64,000 bases of DNA from Arion vulgaris (GCA_020796225.1 CM036754.1:70579940-70643939); one strand, 5' to 3'. Shown: positions 30,641-42,224, counted from the first letter of the stretch. Notes: a model not told the origin generated them from the sequence alone. Numbers and translations: made by a program.

Positions 30641-30873
30641 GTAACTACTCTGATCCCTTGATTTGTGTTGTAAAAGCAACGTTTTGATGCGCATTTAATG
30701 TAGGGCACAAATCTCTCATTAGAACACTCTCGAGTCATGGCACTGGTACACCATAGTACATTCCTGTATGATGTGATATCTAGTGTTACATGCACCATCA
30801 TCGTGTAAGTCAGTCTCAAACTGTACAAATGTAGACCCAAGTACAATGAGATATAGTTAGAAGCAGGATCATT

Positions 30874-31138
30874 TGTTCCGAGATCTTCTTCTTCTTTGCG
30901 TTCGTTCCCTGTCACCAACTCTAATCACTCCCTGTGACATGTCCGATCTTTGCCAAGAACGCGCACACGTTGCACGTTGGTTTGGTAGGCCCCTAAACAC
31001 ATAGACTTCTACACGTTTAGGACATGTGCAGCCAAACCTTCTTAGCCGCCTCTTACAACATGCGTGGCAGGTAACAGTGGTTTTATTATTTACACCCCAA
31101 ATTTGGGCCTCGGTAACCACAAGGGCGTGTTCCGAGAT
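30874..31138 (-). mobile_element. SINE-A copy with 11-bp target-site duplication
   Basis: TGTTCCGAGAT is at 30874-30884 and 31128-31138. The SINE lies beside the 3' end of the zinc-finger LINE. Confidence 0.85.
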
Positions 31139-31600
31139 GATAATAGCCGTCCATCGCAAGCAATGCTGACAACATTCTCGTGCGTGTGCTGCTGCACCTC
31201 TCTGGTGTGTGTGGAGGTGACTGTAGAGTTCAATCCTAGAACTCAAGTCCCTACCACAGATGGGGCATACATAATCAAGGTTAGAGATATGGGTGTTGTG
31301 TGTTCTGTTTTTTCGCGCGGCTCGTTTTCTCTGTGCCTCAACGACACGACGATTCTCTGTTATGCAAGCACCCATTTTGTTGTTACAGCGCCACATTTGG
31401 CGATCTTGCGTCAGGGATTCCCAGCAAGTGGTGTCTATGTCGAAGCATTTCAGAGATATTTTAAGAGTGTCTTTAAAACGTTGTTTCTGTTTCTGTCCAC
31501 CAACTGATCGTGTGCCCTCTTCAAGCTCACCATACATCAACTGTTTTCGGATGCGTTTATCATGTATCCGAGCAACGTACTGTGACATAACAAACATGAT
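31139..31600 (-). pseudogene. LINE C-terminus with C2H2 zinc finger
   Basis: One open minus frame (about 150 residues): YVARIHDKRIRKQLMYGEL, a basic FKDTLKISLKC block, QDRQMWRCNNKMGAC, then CPICGRDLSSRIELYSHLHTH, a classic C2H2 finger (C-x2-C-x12-H-x3-H). Ends near DGRLLL-like sequence in sister copies. No upstream RT domain is attached here. Confidence 0.8.
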
Positions 31601-31684
31601 TTTTTAAAATTGCATTTCATTAGTATTTTTATGGTTTTAAATTTATGTATTGTTATTGTTTTTATACTTTGTAAAACTACAATG

Positions 31685-32100
31685 TTCAACACAGACTCTC
31701 TCCTCACATTATGCTACCAGTGCCAAATCTGGAAGCTGACATCAAATGATAGAAGAAAACTAGTCACGAGAGAGATGAAATATCTGCGCAGAATGCTGGG
31801 GGTAACAAGAAGAGACTGATTGAGAAATGAAGACATCAGGAAAAAGTGGGTACAACATCAGTACTAAACTTCATCAAGAAACAACAAATTAAATAGTTCG
31901 GCTACATAAGCAGATTACCAACAGACAGTGCACATCAAAGAGCAATGTTGCTCCTATGCAATGTATTCAAAGAAAATATCGTCCACGCAAAAGATCGACC
32001 TCAAAGATAACAGAGGCGAAGAAAACCACTATTTATGAAGGGCACACAATGGCTCGTTGTAGAAATCTCTTCTTATCCTGACGCTGTGAGGCAAAACAGG
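31685..32100 (+). pseudogene. LINE C-terminal region
   Basis: LLTLCYQCQIWKLTSNDRRK and MKYLRRMLGVTRRD, then broken frames matching 22480-22870. Same order of blocks as the element at 29389. Confidence 0.7.
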
Positions 32101-32269
32101 ATTGGAGACAAGAAAGAAAGAAAATTAAAGCTACAGTGTTTTGTTTTGACGTGTTTTGCCATTGTTACATAATTTTACTGCAGTCTTCCCTTAAATGGAT
32201 AATGGTTTTAAATGGCATTCCCAGTTCTTCTTTTGTGTTTGTTCTATATCAACAATAGTTCATGTTTTT

Positions 32270-32900
32270 TGGCTCTAAGTAGGGAGGCGAACCCGAATAA
32301 AAAGCATGAAAAAACTCCGGATGGGCTGGTATACAGGTCTGTAGGCGATAGACAGCGCCAACCCCGGGCAACGGCTTTGACAGGCCGGCTAAACCAGGCG
32401 CGGGAAACGGATTCGGTACTAAACTAATCGGTGAATCTGGGTATGCCAACCCTTCATGCGAAGACTGGACTCGGCAGATTGTGCGGAAGAAACTATACTC
32501 TGGTTCAACGGACAAGAAGGCGTCTGCCAGCAACGCGTTGCGGAGCGTAGTTAGCGCGGCCAGGCACGTAGAACGCCCTGGTCATCCGCTGAACCCAGAT
32601 CCTTCTCCAGCCGTCTCGACTTTGTCCTGTCACTGGATATAGAAGGGATTTGACAAGAGAGTGAATTGAGATCGACGAACTGCGCAACTCTTTCTCACTT
32701 TAAACCAAATCATCGCGCAAGTCACCATTTCATCCATTCATCACATTTCAAGCCCGTATCGGGGTCACTAGTCATATACGCACACATAGACAAACATAAT
32801 GCAACTACATTCCTTTGGATGAAAATTTGTGTGGTCATCATCAACCGTGATGGACGAGCATCAGGCGACAAACTGGCACAACGAACCCACGCTCTATGCT
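32270..32900. other. GC-rich unassigned block
   Basis: Clearly richer in GC than its neighbours, with CAACCCCGGGCAACGG and GAAGGCGTCTGCC. It may be a LINE 5' region (inference from composition only). No convincing frame. Confidence 0.3.
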
Positions 32901-33180
32901 AAGTCGCAAATCTTCTTCTTCTTCTTTGCGTTCGTTCTTTACGACCAATTTTAATCACTCTTTGTGATATGTTTGATCTTTGCCAAGAATGTGTATACGT
33001 TGCACATTGGTTTGGTGGGCCCCTAAACGCATAGACTTCTACATGTTTAGGACACATGCATCCGATTTCAGCCAAACCTCCTTAGTCACCTCTTACGACA
33101 TGCATGGCAGGTAACAGTGGTTCTATTCTTTACACCCCAAATTTTAGCCCCGGTAACCACTCGGGCGTAAGTCGCAAATC
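32900..33180 (-). mobile_element. SINE-A copy with 13-bp target-site duplication
   Basis: TAAGTCGCAAATC is at 32900-32912 and 33168-33180. A complete minus-strand SINE-A lies between. Confidence 0.88.
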
Positions 33181-33325
33181 ACATAAAGACCACAAAAAGG
33201 TGGTTTAATATGTCATTGATGCAGAACGAACTATGAAGATTCATTAACAACACAATCTGGTAACTAATACAACCGTTCAGATGTGCTGAAATTAACCTAT
33301 TGGACTATGTGTTCTAAGAAAATTA

Positions 33326-33586
33326 TACAGGGTGTTCAACTTAAAAGCAGCCCGTGAATGGAGTTAATCTGGTATATATGTATGGAAATGGAAGGTTCAG
33401 TTATGACGTAGTATAGGTCAAGGTTGTGTGACGGTGTGTAATTGTAGTGCGGGAAGGGGCGATGAACAAATGTGACGTAGGACGAGCTAGTCAGAACCGG
33501 TTTAAATAGTAAATAAACACAACTCAATGTGTACCTGGCAACATTCGAATTGTCAATATGGCTGCAATTATCTTGAACACCCTGTA
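33326..33586. mobile_element. Mariner-like MITE (copy 2)
   Basis: CAGGGTGTTCAACTTAAAAG at 33328 and TTATCTTGAACACCCTG ending at 33584, with TA on both sides (33326-33327 and 33585-33586). The interior is the reverse complement of copy 1. Confidence 0.85.
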
Positions 33587-33589
33587 TAT

Positions 33590-33850
33590 ATTCCTTTCGT
33601 AACGTTAAACGTCACATAGGGCCTGCAAGCAATTTCTCCATACTGCTGTGTCCTGGGAAACTCGTTCAATCTCTTCCATGGAATTGAGTCCAATATTTCT
33701 TGCCTCTTTCAGCAAAGTTCTCTTCATGGTTTCCATGTGGCGTCCTCTTTCTTGAACCTTTTGCCTTCCACTTCAATGCCTGCTTTGGTATTCATTGATC
33801 ATTTCTCCTCAAGGTGGGCCCAACATATCTCCATCTTCTTCTTCTTGTAA
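33590..33850 (-). mobile_element. LINE 3' end (family of 25370)
   Basis: ACATAGGGCCTGCAAGCAAT through AACAGTTGTTACTAGTGG parallels 25545-25800. Confidence 0.7.
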
Positions 33851-33866
33851 CAGTTGTTACTAGTGG

Positions 33867-34125
33867 CCCGCCCGTGAGGTACCGGGGTCCGCAAGGGAAG
33901 CAAAGAATAGTACCACTGCTACCTACAGTGCATGTCGTAAGAGGCGACTGATGTAGGACCTAGGGATGCTACCCTGGTAAATAAAAAGCATCGCAGAAAT
34001 CGGATATGCTGGCCTACTTGTGGGCGCATAACTGGCACAACGTACAATCGCTCTTATGCTCAGATCACATACAAATCACACAGCGTGGTTAATAAGTAAT
34101 CGATATGGAGCGTTCGAAGAAGAAG
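33867..34125 (+). mobile_element. SINE-B copy
   Basis: A near-consensus full-length copy from CCGCCCGTGAGGTACCGGGG to GTTCGAAGAAGAAG. Confidence 0.85.
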
Positions 34126-34344
34126 AAAGGTCGAAGGTTCTTGTACGTGCTGAACTTGAACACATGACCTACGTTTTATCGTCCGTCTCCGATAGGACTA
34201 GTAACTCGATCTCACCTACACTGAGAGCAGGGATCTCTGAAGAAAATATCCATGAGGGAGCGAACCAAATACCTTTAGAACAAGAGGCGAGCATCTAACC
34301 TCTATGCCACAGAGACCTCCTGCTCTTCTTCTTCTGCGAACAAC

Positions 34345-34700
34345 TTCTGCGATCAACTTCTGCTATGCGACTACTTCCGGTACGTGTCATAAACAGGGCG
34401 GTGTGCTTGATGTTTTCTGCGATCAACTTCTGCTATGCGACTACTCCGGTATGTGTCATAAACAGGGCGGTGTGCTTGAGGTCTTCTGCGATCAACTTCT
34501 GCTATGTGACTACTCCGGTATGTGTCATAAACAGGGCGGTGTGCTTGAGGTCTTCTGCGATCAACTTCTGCTATGTGACTACTCCGGTATGTGTCATAAA
34601 CAGGGCGGTGTGCTTGAGGTCTTCTGCGATCAACTTCTGCTATGTGACTACTCCGGTATGTGTCATAAACATGGCGGCTTGCCTCAGATCTTCACCGGTC
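34345..34700. repeat. 69-bp minisatellite (five units) derived from a LINE 3' end
   Basis: Units start at GATCAACTTCTGCTATG (34351, 34421, 34490, 34559, 34628). Spacing is 70 then 69 bases. A single copy of the unit lies next to the same LINE tail at about 55240-55320, so the array grew from LINE sequence. Confidence 0.85.
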
Positions 34701-34930
34701 CGTCATAGTTTGTTTTGTAGGGTTGTTTCTGTAGGCCAGATTTCCATTCTCACGCTTTTCAGGATGGTGCAGTCTTGCAGGATGAGTTCTGTGAACTGCT
34801 TTGATGCTCCACAGGTGCAGACAGCCGAGTCCCTGAGACCCATTCTATGGAGTTGTGCTCTGAGAATGCAGTGTCCCGTTCTAATTCTGAAGACTGTGGT
34901 CTGTGCTTTTCTATTTAGTGTATTTATACT
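34700..34930 (-). pseudogene. I-like LINE, RNase H C-terminal tail
   Basis: Minus frame: LNRKAQTTVFRIRTGHC, CTCGASKQFTELILQDC, MEIWPTETTLQNKL. Continues into the 69-bp array. Confidence 0.75.
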
Positions 34931-35526
34931 GTCGTGCTCTGGGTACAGAGATCCATATATACCAGCTATTGAGACATAGGGTATCAAATAGCAGAACAAA
35001 AAAAAGCACCTCTCTCTCTCTCTCTCGCGATCACCGCACAGACCGATGTACCATATCTCGCCATAAATTCTACTCATGTGGAAATAAATAACCATAGACT
35101 CACCGAATTGAGTAAAATTGCAAAAAAGCTTGCAGTGTTCTATCAAACATCTATATTTTCCGGACCCCTTTTCTTATTGAGGTCAGGTTACCCCCAGCCA
35201 GTTGTCTGGCCTAGTTATCTAGAGTTGGCTGTGCCTGAGGTCATTACCTTGTAGTGGGGGAGAGGTGGGAGCTTAGGTTCCCCAATTATCAGAAGAACTA
35301 CACCGACAGAAACACTGTTCCTGACAAGGTTATCCAAACCGGATGGGTCAAATTAGAGAGGTCAACCCGTGGCTCCCGGCAACATAAGACTGATTATCTC
35401 AGGCGGAATAAACCAAAATTCCTGTTTAATAGGGCTTATTATTGTATATGTTTGATAGAACACTGTAAGTTTTTTGTAATTTTACTAAATTTTATGAGTC
35501 CATGGTTATTTATTGATGAAAAGTAT
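34931..35526. other. Left flank of the 66-bp array
   Basis: 35090-35160 and 35440-35525 are inverted and direct partial copies of the repeat at 6461-6540. 35230-35400 resembles a LINE 5' region. A short (CT)n run lies at 35008-35026. Confidence 0.5.
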
Positions 35527-37836
35527 TAATAATACTGATATTCCTTAATGTTAAACTGAACTTGTAATATAATATAACCTTGATTTAGCATGTAATAATA
35601 TTGATATTCCTTAGTGTTAAACTGAACTTGTAATATAATATAACCTTGATTTAGCATGTAATAATACTGATATTCCTTAATGTTAAACTGAACTTGTAAT
35701 ATAATATAACCTTGATTTAGCATGTAATAATACTGATATTCCTTAGTGTTAAACTGAACTTGTAATATAATATAACCTTGATTTAGCATGTAATAATACT
35801 GATATTCCTTAATGTTAAACTGAACTTGTAATATAATATAACCTTGATTTAGCATGTAATAATACTGATATTCCTTAATGTTAAACTGAACTTGTAATAT
35901 AATATAACCTTGATTTAGCATGTAATAATATTGATATTCCTTAATGTTAAACTGAACTTGTAATATAATATAACCTTGATTTAGCATGTAATAATATTAA
36001 TATTCCTTAATGTTAAACTGAACTTGTAATATAATATAACCTTGATTTAGCATGTAATAATACTGATATTCCTTAATGTTAAACTGAACTTGTAATATAA
36101 TATAACCTTGATTTAGCATGTAATAATACTGATATTCCTTAATGTTAAACTGAACTTGTAATATAATATAACCTTGATTTAGCATGTAATAATACTGATA
36201 TTCCTTAATGTTAAACTGAACTTGTAATATAATATAACCTTGATTTAGCATGTAATAATACTGATATTCCTTAATGTTAAACTGAACTTGTAATATAATA
36301 TAACCTTGATTTAGCATGTAATAATACTGATATTCCTTAATGTTAAACTGAACTTGTAATATAATATAACCTTGATTTAGCATGTAATAATATTGATATT
36401 CCTTAGTGTTAAACTGAACTTGTAATATAATATAACCTTGATTTAGCATGTAATAATACTGATATTCCTTAATGTTAAACTGAACTTGTAATATAATATA
36501 ACCTTGATTTAGCATGTAATAATACTGATATTCCTTAGTGTTAAACTGAACTTGTAATATAATATAACCTTGATTTAGCATGTAATAATACTGATATTCC
36601 TTAATGTTAAACTGAACTTGTAATATAATATAACCTTGATTTAGCATGTAATAATACTGATATTCCTTAATGTTAAACTGAACTTGTAATATAATATAAC
36701 CTTGATTTAGCATGTAATAATATTGATATTCCTTAATGTTAAACTGAACTTGTAATATAATATAACCTTGATTTAGCATGTAATAATATTAATATTCCTT
36801 AATGTTAAACTGAACTTGTAATATAATATAACCTTGATTTAGCATGTAATAATACTGATATTCCTTAATGTTAAACTGAACTTGTAATATAATATAACCT
36901 TGATTTAGCATGTAATAATACTGATATTCCTTAATGTTAAACTGAACTTGTAATATAATATAACCTTGATTTAGCATGTAATAATACTGATATTCCTTAA
37001 TGTTAAACTGAACTTGTAATATAATATAACCTTGATTTAGCATGTAATAATACTGATATTCCTTAATGTTAAACTGAACTTGTAATATAATATAACCTTG
37101 ATTTAGCATGTAATAATACTGATATTCCTTAATGTTAAACTGAACTTGTAATATAATATAACCTTGATTTAGCATGTAATAATACTGATATTCCTTAATG
37201 TTAAACTGAACTTGTAATATAATATAACCTTGATTTAGCATGTAATAATACTGATATTCCTTAATGTTAAACTGAACTTGTAATATAATATAACCTTGAT
37301 TTAGCATGTAATAATACTGATATTCCTTAATGTTAAACTGAACTTGTAATATAATATAACCTTGATTTAGCATGTAATAATACTGATATTCCTTAATGTT
37401 AAACTGAACTTGTAATATAATATAACCTTGATTTAGCATGTAATAATACTGATATTCCTTAATGTTAAACTGAACTTGTAATATAATATAACCTTGATTT
37501 AGCATGTAATAATACTGATATTCCTTAATGTTAAACTGAACTTGTAATATAATATAGCCTTGATTTAGCATGTAATAATACTGATATTCCTTAATGTTAA
37601 ACTGAACTTGTAATATAATATAACCTTGATTTAGCATGTAATAATACTGATATTCCTTAATGTTAAACTGAACTTGTAATATAATATAACCTTGATTTAG
37701 CATGTAATAATATTGATATTCCTTAATGTTAAACTGAACTTGTAATATAATATAACCTTGATTTAGCATGTAATAATATTGATATTCCTTAATGTTAAAC
37801 TGAACTTCTAATATAATATAACCTTGATTTAGCATA
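35527..37836. repeat. 66-bp satellite array, 35 units, with a 12-unit higher-order repeat
   Basis: 35 units of exactly 66 bases with no indels. Each runs TAATAATACTGATATTCC, then TTAATGTTAAACTGAACTTG, then TAATATAATATAACCTTGAT, then TTAGCATG. Four variants mark units: ATTG for ACTG, ATTA for ACTG, TTAG for TTAA, and one ATAG at 37552-37556. Units 2-8 and 14-20 carry the same order of variants, 792 bp apart. The minus strand is open over long stretches only because 66 is a multiple of 3. Confidence 0.95.
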
Positions 37837-37861
37837 TTGTTGTTTTAAAATAAATTCGTCT

Positions 37862-38410
37862 TTATATAACAACAATGAAATGCTTTATATAACAACAATG
37901 AAATGCTTATATAACAACAATGAAATGCTTTATATAACAACAATGAAATGCTTTATATAACAAATATGAAATGCTTTATATAACAACAATGAAATGCTTT
38001 ATATAACAACAATGAAATGCTTTATATAACAACAATGAAATGCTTTATATAACAACAATGAAATGCTTATATAACAACAATGAAATGTTTTATATAACAA
38101 ATGAAATTTTATATAATAATATGAAATGCTTTATATAAACAATGAACTTTATATAAAAACCATGAAATGCTTTATATAACAACAATGAAATGACTTTATA
38201 TAACAACAATGAAATGCTTTATATAAAACAATGAAATGCTTTATATAACATAATGAAATGCTTTATATAAATAATGAAATGCTTTATATAACAACAATGA
38301 AATGCTTTATATAACAACAATGAAATGCTTTATATAACAACAATGAAATGCTTTATATAACAACAATGAAATGCTTTATATAACAACAATGAAATGCTTT
38401 ATACAACAAC
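37862..38410. repeat. 23-bp minisatellite
   Basis: About 24 units of CTTTATATAACAACAATG plus AAATG, with several units 1-8 bases shorter in 38095-38270. Starts 25 bases after the 66-bp array. Confidence 0.92.
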
Positions 38411-38419
38411 AATGAAATG

Positions 38420-38885
38420 CGAGGTCACGCGACGGTTGTGGTCTTATTTCATAGAATTTTGTCGGGTATACCTTGCGGAGGCACAGTCGAGTATTACTAG
38501 ACAGGTACTTGATTGGAACCAGCAAGGGAAACGGAAAACAGAACTCCCCAACAAGACAGATTGTTTATTTGAGGATCATCTTCATTTGACATGTCCATAA
38601 TTGTTCCAATCTTCTCCCAAGCATGTATTTCAGTGTGTTTAGACTAACTGCCGTTCTGTGTTGGTTGATGCACCTGCTGTGGTTTCTTTCGTGGTTTTCC
38701 CGTCTAGCCGCACCTATCGGTATTCACAACTTGCGCAACCTACAAGACATAGAAACAGTCTTCTTACGAAACTGAAGCATGCAGGATTATTCGCCATAGG
38801 AAGCCATACAGAAAAATGGTCAGAGACTTGGGAAAGCGGAGGACATCTGTTGAGCTCCTATGCTCCATGAGGAGAGGAGAAAAAT
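38420..38885 (+). pseudogene. LINE C-terminal region, split by about 190 bp
   Basis: SSITRQVLDWNQQGKRKT, then unrelated sequence (38545-38735), then LLTKLKHAGLF and an end near LLSSYAP in one frame or APMLH in another. Same family as 19710-20095. Confidence 0.65.
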
Positions 38886-39690
38886 TAGCAAACATAGGCA
38901 GGCGTTTAGCTTACAGGGAAAGATAAGAATTTGAGAGCTATAAAAAGAATGGACAAGAATTGTAGCAATCAAAAACAACCGTTTCATCTTGACATGCCGA
39001 GTGACATGGAATATACCAGATATTTGCGCACGAATGAACACGTGAAACACGTCATATCATGAACTGAACCGCGCATGATCCAGGTGTCAATGACTAAGCA
39101 TAAACCAAGACTATGTCCGTACTTTACGACGCCCATGGCTTCCGGCGTAGACCAGTATAGGTAGGTTCTACATACACACAAATAAGAACACATACGATAT
39201 GTACAGTCACACTAAACACACTGCCTGACAGAATAATAATTGCAAATTTGTGCTGACGGGAATAAAGGCAAGTAAAAAAACAAGACAAAATAGAACAAGA
39301 AAAGATGTTACAAACTACTAAAATCTATAAATAGCGCATGACGTTACAGGTGTACGTTTTCGGAATTTGCACACATGTTGAACTGCGCCCGGTTTACATT
39401 CGATCTACAATGTGAACTTTGACCCTTAATCTTGATGAGGCATACCGCGATACGTATCTTCAAGCATTGTCAATATAAGTCGATCTGATAATTTCAGAAA
39501 TCGACAGAAAATGGTTGAACCTCAGTGTGATATGCCAAGCAGGAATGCAGTTAATAAGCCACTTGGATTAGAAATCGTATACTTTGCACTCACCGTTTAA
39601 AAACAATTTAAGAAATCGTTAAAACTTTCCAAGAATGTCATGTTTTATTTATGTTAAAACAAAAAAAATCGATTCTGCATTTGATGTCCT
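38886..39690. other. Unassigned stretch
   Basis: About 800 bases of mixed composition. No repeat family, splice pair or frame was recognised. Confidence 0.35.
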
Positions 39691-39692
39691 CC

Positions 39693-40070
39693 TCTTCTTC
39701 TTCTTTAAACGCTCCACATAACCACTTGTCAACCACTCTGTGTGATTTGCATGTGATCTGAGCCTAAGAGTGATTTGCACGTTGTGACAGTTATGCGACC
39801 ACAAGTAGGCCAGCATATCCGATTTCTGCGCTGCTTTTTATTTACTAGAGTAGCTTCCATAGGCCCCTACATCAGTCGCCTCTTACGACATGCCTTGTAG
39901 GTTGCAGTGGTACTATTCTTTGCTTCCTTGCTGGCCCCAGCACAACATGGCGTGATTTCCTCTACTTCGAACGCTCCATATCGACCACTTTTTAACCACT
40001 GTGTGTGATTTATATGTGATCTGAGCCTAAGATCGATTTACGGTGTGTCAGTTATGCACATCTTTACAAA
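39693..40070 (-). mobile_element. Two adjacent SINE-B copies, the second partial
   Basis: A full minus-strand SINE-B (39698-39955), then the tail half of another one (about 39960-40065, TTCGAACGCTCCATATCGAC to GTGTCAGTTATGCAC). Confidence 0.8.
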
Positions 40071-40129
40071 GGGTTCAATACACTCTTTCTATCTCTTTTG
40101 CCTTTTTGAACCCGAATTGAGGCATATGC

Positions 40130-40420
40130 CCCTAACCAACTCATGCCAAGTTTTCCTATCTCTAGCTATCTCCTGCAGCTCCTCCAGCTCTTCTTTATAT
40201 TGTTGATCTCTGCTTCCAAATCTCATCTACGTGTATTTCTCGGTCCTTCTTTCGCTGTACCAGCGGGTTTCAGGAAAGAGCCCTTCTTGTTATATTCCCC
40301 TCAGGTTTTTGTAAAGTGCGTCCTGTCCAGTGTTAGCGTCTTTTTTTAACCTCTTGGTCCACTGGAATCTGTCTTGTTCTCTCCATACGTTCCTCATTTG
40401 TTGGATTTTGTGGCTAAAGT
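40130..40420 (-). mobile_element. RTE-like LINE 3' end
   Basis: CAACTCATGCCAAGTTTTCC through GTTCTCTCCATACG; near-identical layout to 57890-58140. Confidence 0.7.
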
Positions 40421-40556
40421 TTTCTACTGGATATGGTAGCCAGCCCTACACCAAACCCCGCCTTAATTACCTCTTACGACATGCCTTGTAAGTCGCAGTG
40501 CTGCTATTCTTTGCTCCCCTTACGAGCCCTGGCAACACACGTGCGGGTTCAATACA
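40421..40556 (-). mobile_element. SINE-B-like fragment with a different 3' half
   Basis: TTTTCTACTGGATATGGTAG CCAGCCCTAC then the SINE-B head part (ACGACATGCCTTGTAAGTCG to CAACACACGTGCG). The same arrangement recurs at 60815-60940 and in part at 17190-17310, so it is a distinct subfamily. Confidence 0.65.
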
Positions 40557-40840
40557 CTACTATTCAGTTTAACAGGAAGTTCTTAGAGAAGGGCAGACAA
40601 TTGATCCAGACGAATGTATGACATCAATTATTTGCCCTTTATTGCAGTTGTGATCAGCAGGAATATTATTTTGACCGTTATTGGTATGGTCTAGGAGAGA
40701 GATAATTGATGTATGGATATGGGGCATAACAAGATGATTGATCCAGACAGTAAACTGCCATGCTCCCTACTGATTATAGCAGTCTTGTCATATAAATATT
40801 TTATCATTGTCGGAACCTAGTGAATATATATATCGAAGAG
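40557..40840. other. Unassigned stretch
   Basis: Nothing recognised. Confidence 0.3.
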
Positions 40841-41125
40841 CAGAATTGATCGTTTTTAGAAAGAATAAAAATTGGGGAAGAAAAATATAGTGAATTAGAT
40901 GCGGGATGGGAAGGGGATGGGGTGGGGGGTGGGGGTGATAAGAATTGATCATTTTCAGAAAGAAGCAATTGGGGGAAAAAATGAATTAGATGCAGTTGGG
41001 ATGAGGAGGGGGTGATGGGAATTGATTATTTTAAGATAGAAACAAATAGGGAAGAAAAAAGATTGAATTAGATGCTGAGTGGGGAAGAAAAGAGCAGAAT
41101 TGATTATTTTGATAGAGAGGATCAG
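40841..41125. repeat. Imperfect purine-rich tandem repeat (about 95 bp, three units)
   Basis: Each unit has AGAATTGAT(C/T)(A/G)TTTT, then a GAAAGAA...GGGG(A)AAGAAAAA part, then TGAATTAGATGC, then a G-rich part. Units differ by indels. The G-rich part of the first unit is a possible quadruplex (40903-40935). Confidence 0.75.
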
Positions 41126-41276
41126 CGGGAGGAGGAAGAGGAGGGCAGAACAGATCATGTCTGAAGGTAATGATCAGACGTACGGGCAGAGAGTGAGAGA
41201 GAGTGAGAGAGAAAGATAGAGAACAAAAAGACACATCAAATAAGAGGAATGATGAGTCATAGATCGTTCTGAGAGC

Positions 41277-41535
41277 TGCCTGTGGCGTGCCGGGGCCCGC
41301 AAGGGAAGCAAAGAATAGTACCACTGCGACCCACAAGGCATGTCGTGAGAGGCGACTGCTGTAGGGGCCTATGGAAGCTACCCTAGTAAATAAAAAGCAT
41401 TACAGAAATCGGAAGTACTGGCCTACTTGTAGGCGCATAACTGGCACATCGTACAATCGCTCTTAGGCTCAGATCACAAACAAATCACACAGAGTGGTTA
41501 ACAATTGTTCGATATGGAGCGTTCAAAGAAAAAGA
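41277..41535 (+). mobile_element. SINE-B copy
   Basis: A near-consensus copy. The flanks share similar sequence (GATGAGTCATAGATCGT and GATGAGTTATAGATCAT), but a clean short target duplication is not evident. Confidence 0.8.
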
Positions 41536-41589
41536 GCTTAGACTAAGGATGAGTTATAGATCATCATGAGAACCGTTACGGTCGGAAAA

Positions 41590-41690
41590 TATTCCAATTT
41601 GATTGTGAAATTGAACCCAGGCCACTCGCCTACTAAACACGTGTTCTAACGACTGCGCTATCAAGGTTCTTGGAATGACACAAACACTAA
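41590..41690 (-). mobile_element. tRNA-like SINE head
   Basis: Minus strand: TGATAGCGCAGTCGTTAGAA (A box) and GGGTTCAATTTC (B box). No full cloverleaf. Confidence 0.4.
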
Positions 41691-42224
41691 TTTTCCTACC
41701 CACAATAGTATAGATTTATAGATAGGCTATAACATTCAGTTCTACCTTATCACTTAACAAATATGGAACTCCAATCTTCAAGTTATATAGTTTTAAAACT
41801 AAATTACGAATTTTCATTGACAGCGTTTTATCAGTACTGACATGTCAACGACAGTTGGAGATATACTACAACAGATTAAGAAAGCAGAAGTGTGGACAGA
41901 GCCGATATCATCAATGCGGTACGCTCTCAATTATGTGACACCGACAAGTCTCAGACACAGAAGCCAGACAGTGTCGTCTTCGTGGTAGAGAGAGAAGATA
42001 TAGTAATCAACTCCTCATGCGTACGGTGAGCAAATGGACTTTGGGATAGCTGCAGCAGCGGGGGACAGAGCACGAATGGGAATGCCCAATGTGCCATGAC
42101 GTCAATCGCATAACATAACATAATATAAGAAAGCAAGTTGAATTCATGTGAAAATAGATGTCGGCGAAAAATGTATGTGCATAAAATGTAATGAATTCAG
42201 GAGAAGTGGTGAAACTAGAGAAAT
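41691..42224. other. Unassigned stretch
   Basis: Nothing recognised. Confidence 0.3.

Noticed and set aside
35526..37835. Long minus-strand open frames of 154 to 348 codons made of a repeated 22-residue peptide
   Set aside because: The frames exist because the 66-bp satellite unit is a multiple of three. Stops fall where two units carry a variant, and there is no sign of protein-level selection.
35527..38410. CRISPR-like array
   Set aside because: Units are contiguous tandem repeats with no unique spacers, in animal DNA.
41031..41336. Minus-strand frame rich in Leu, Phe and Ser as a membrane protein
   Set aside because: It overlies the purine-rich tandem repeat and a SINE head. The hydrophobic look comes from pyrimidine-rich codons.
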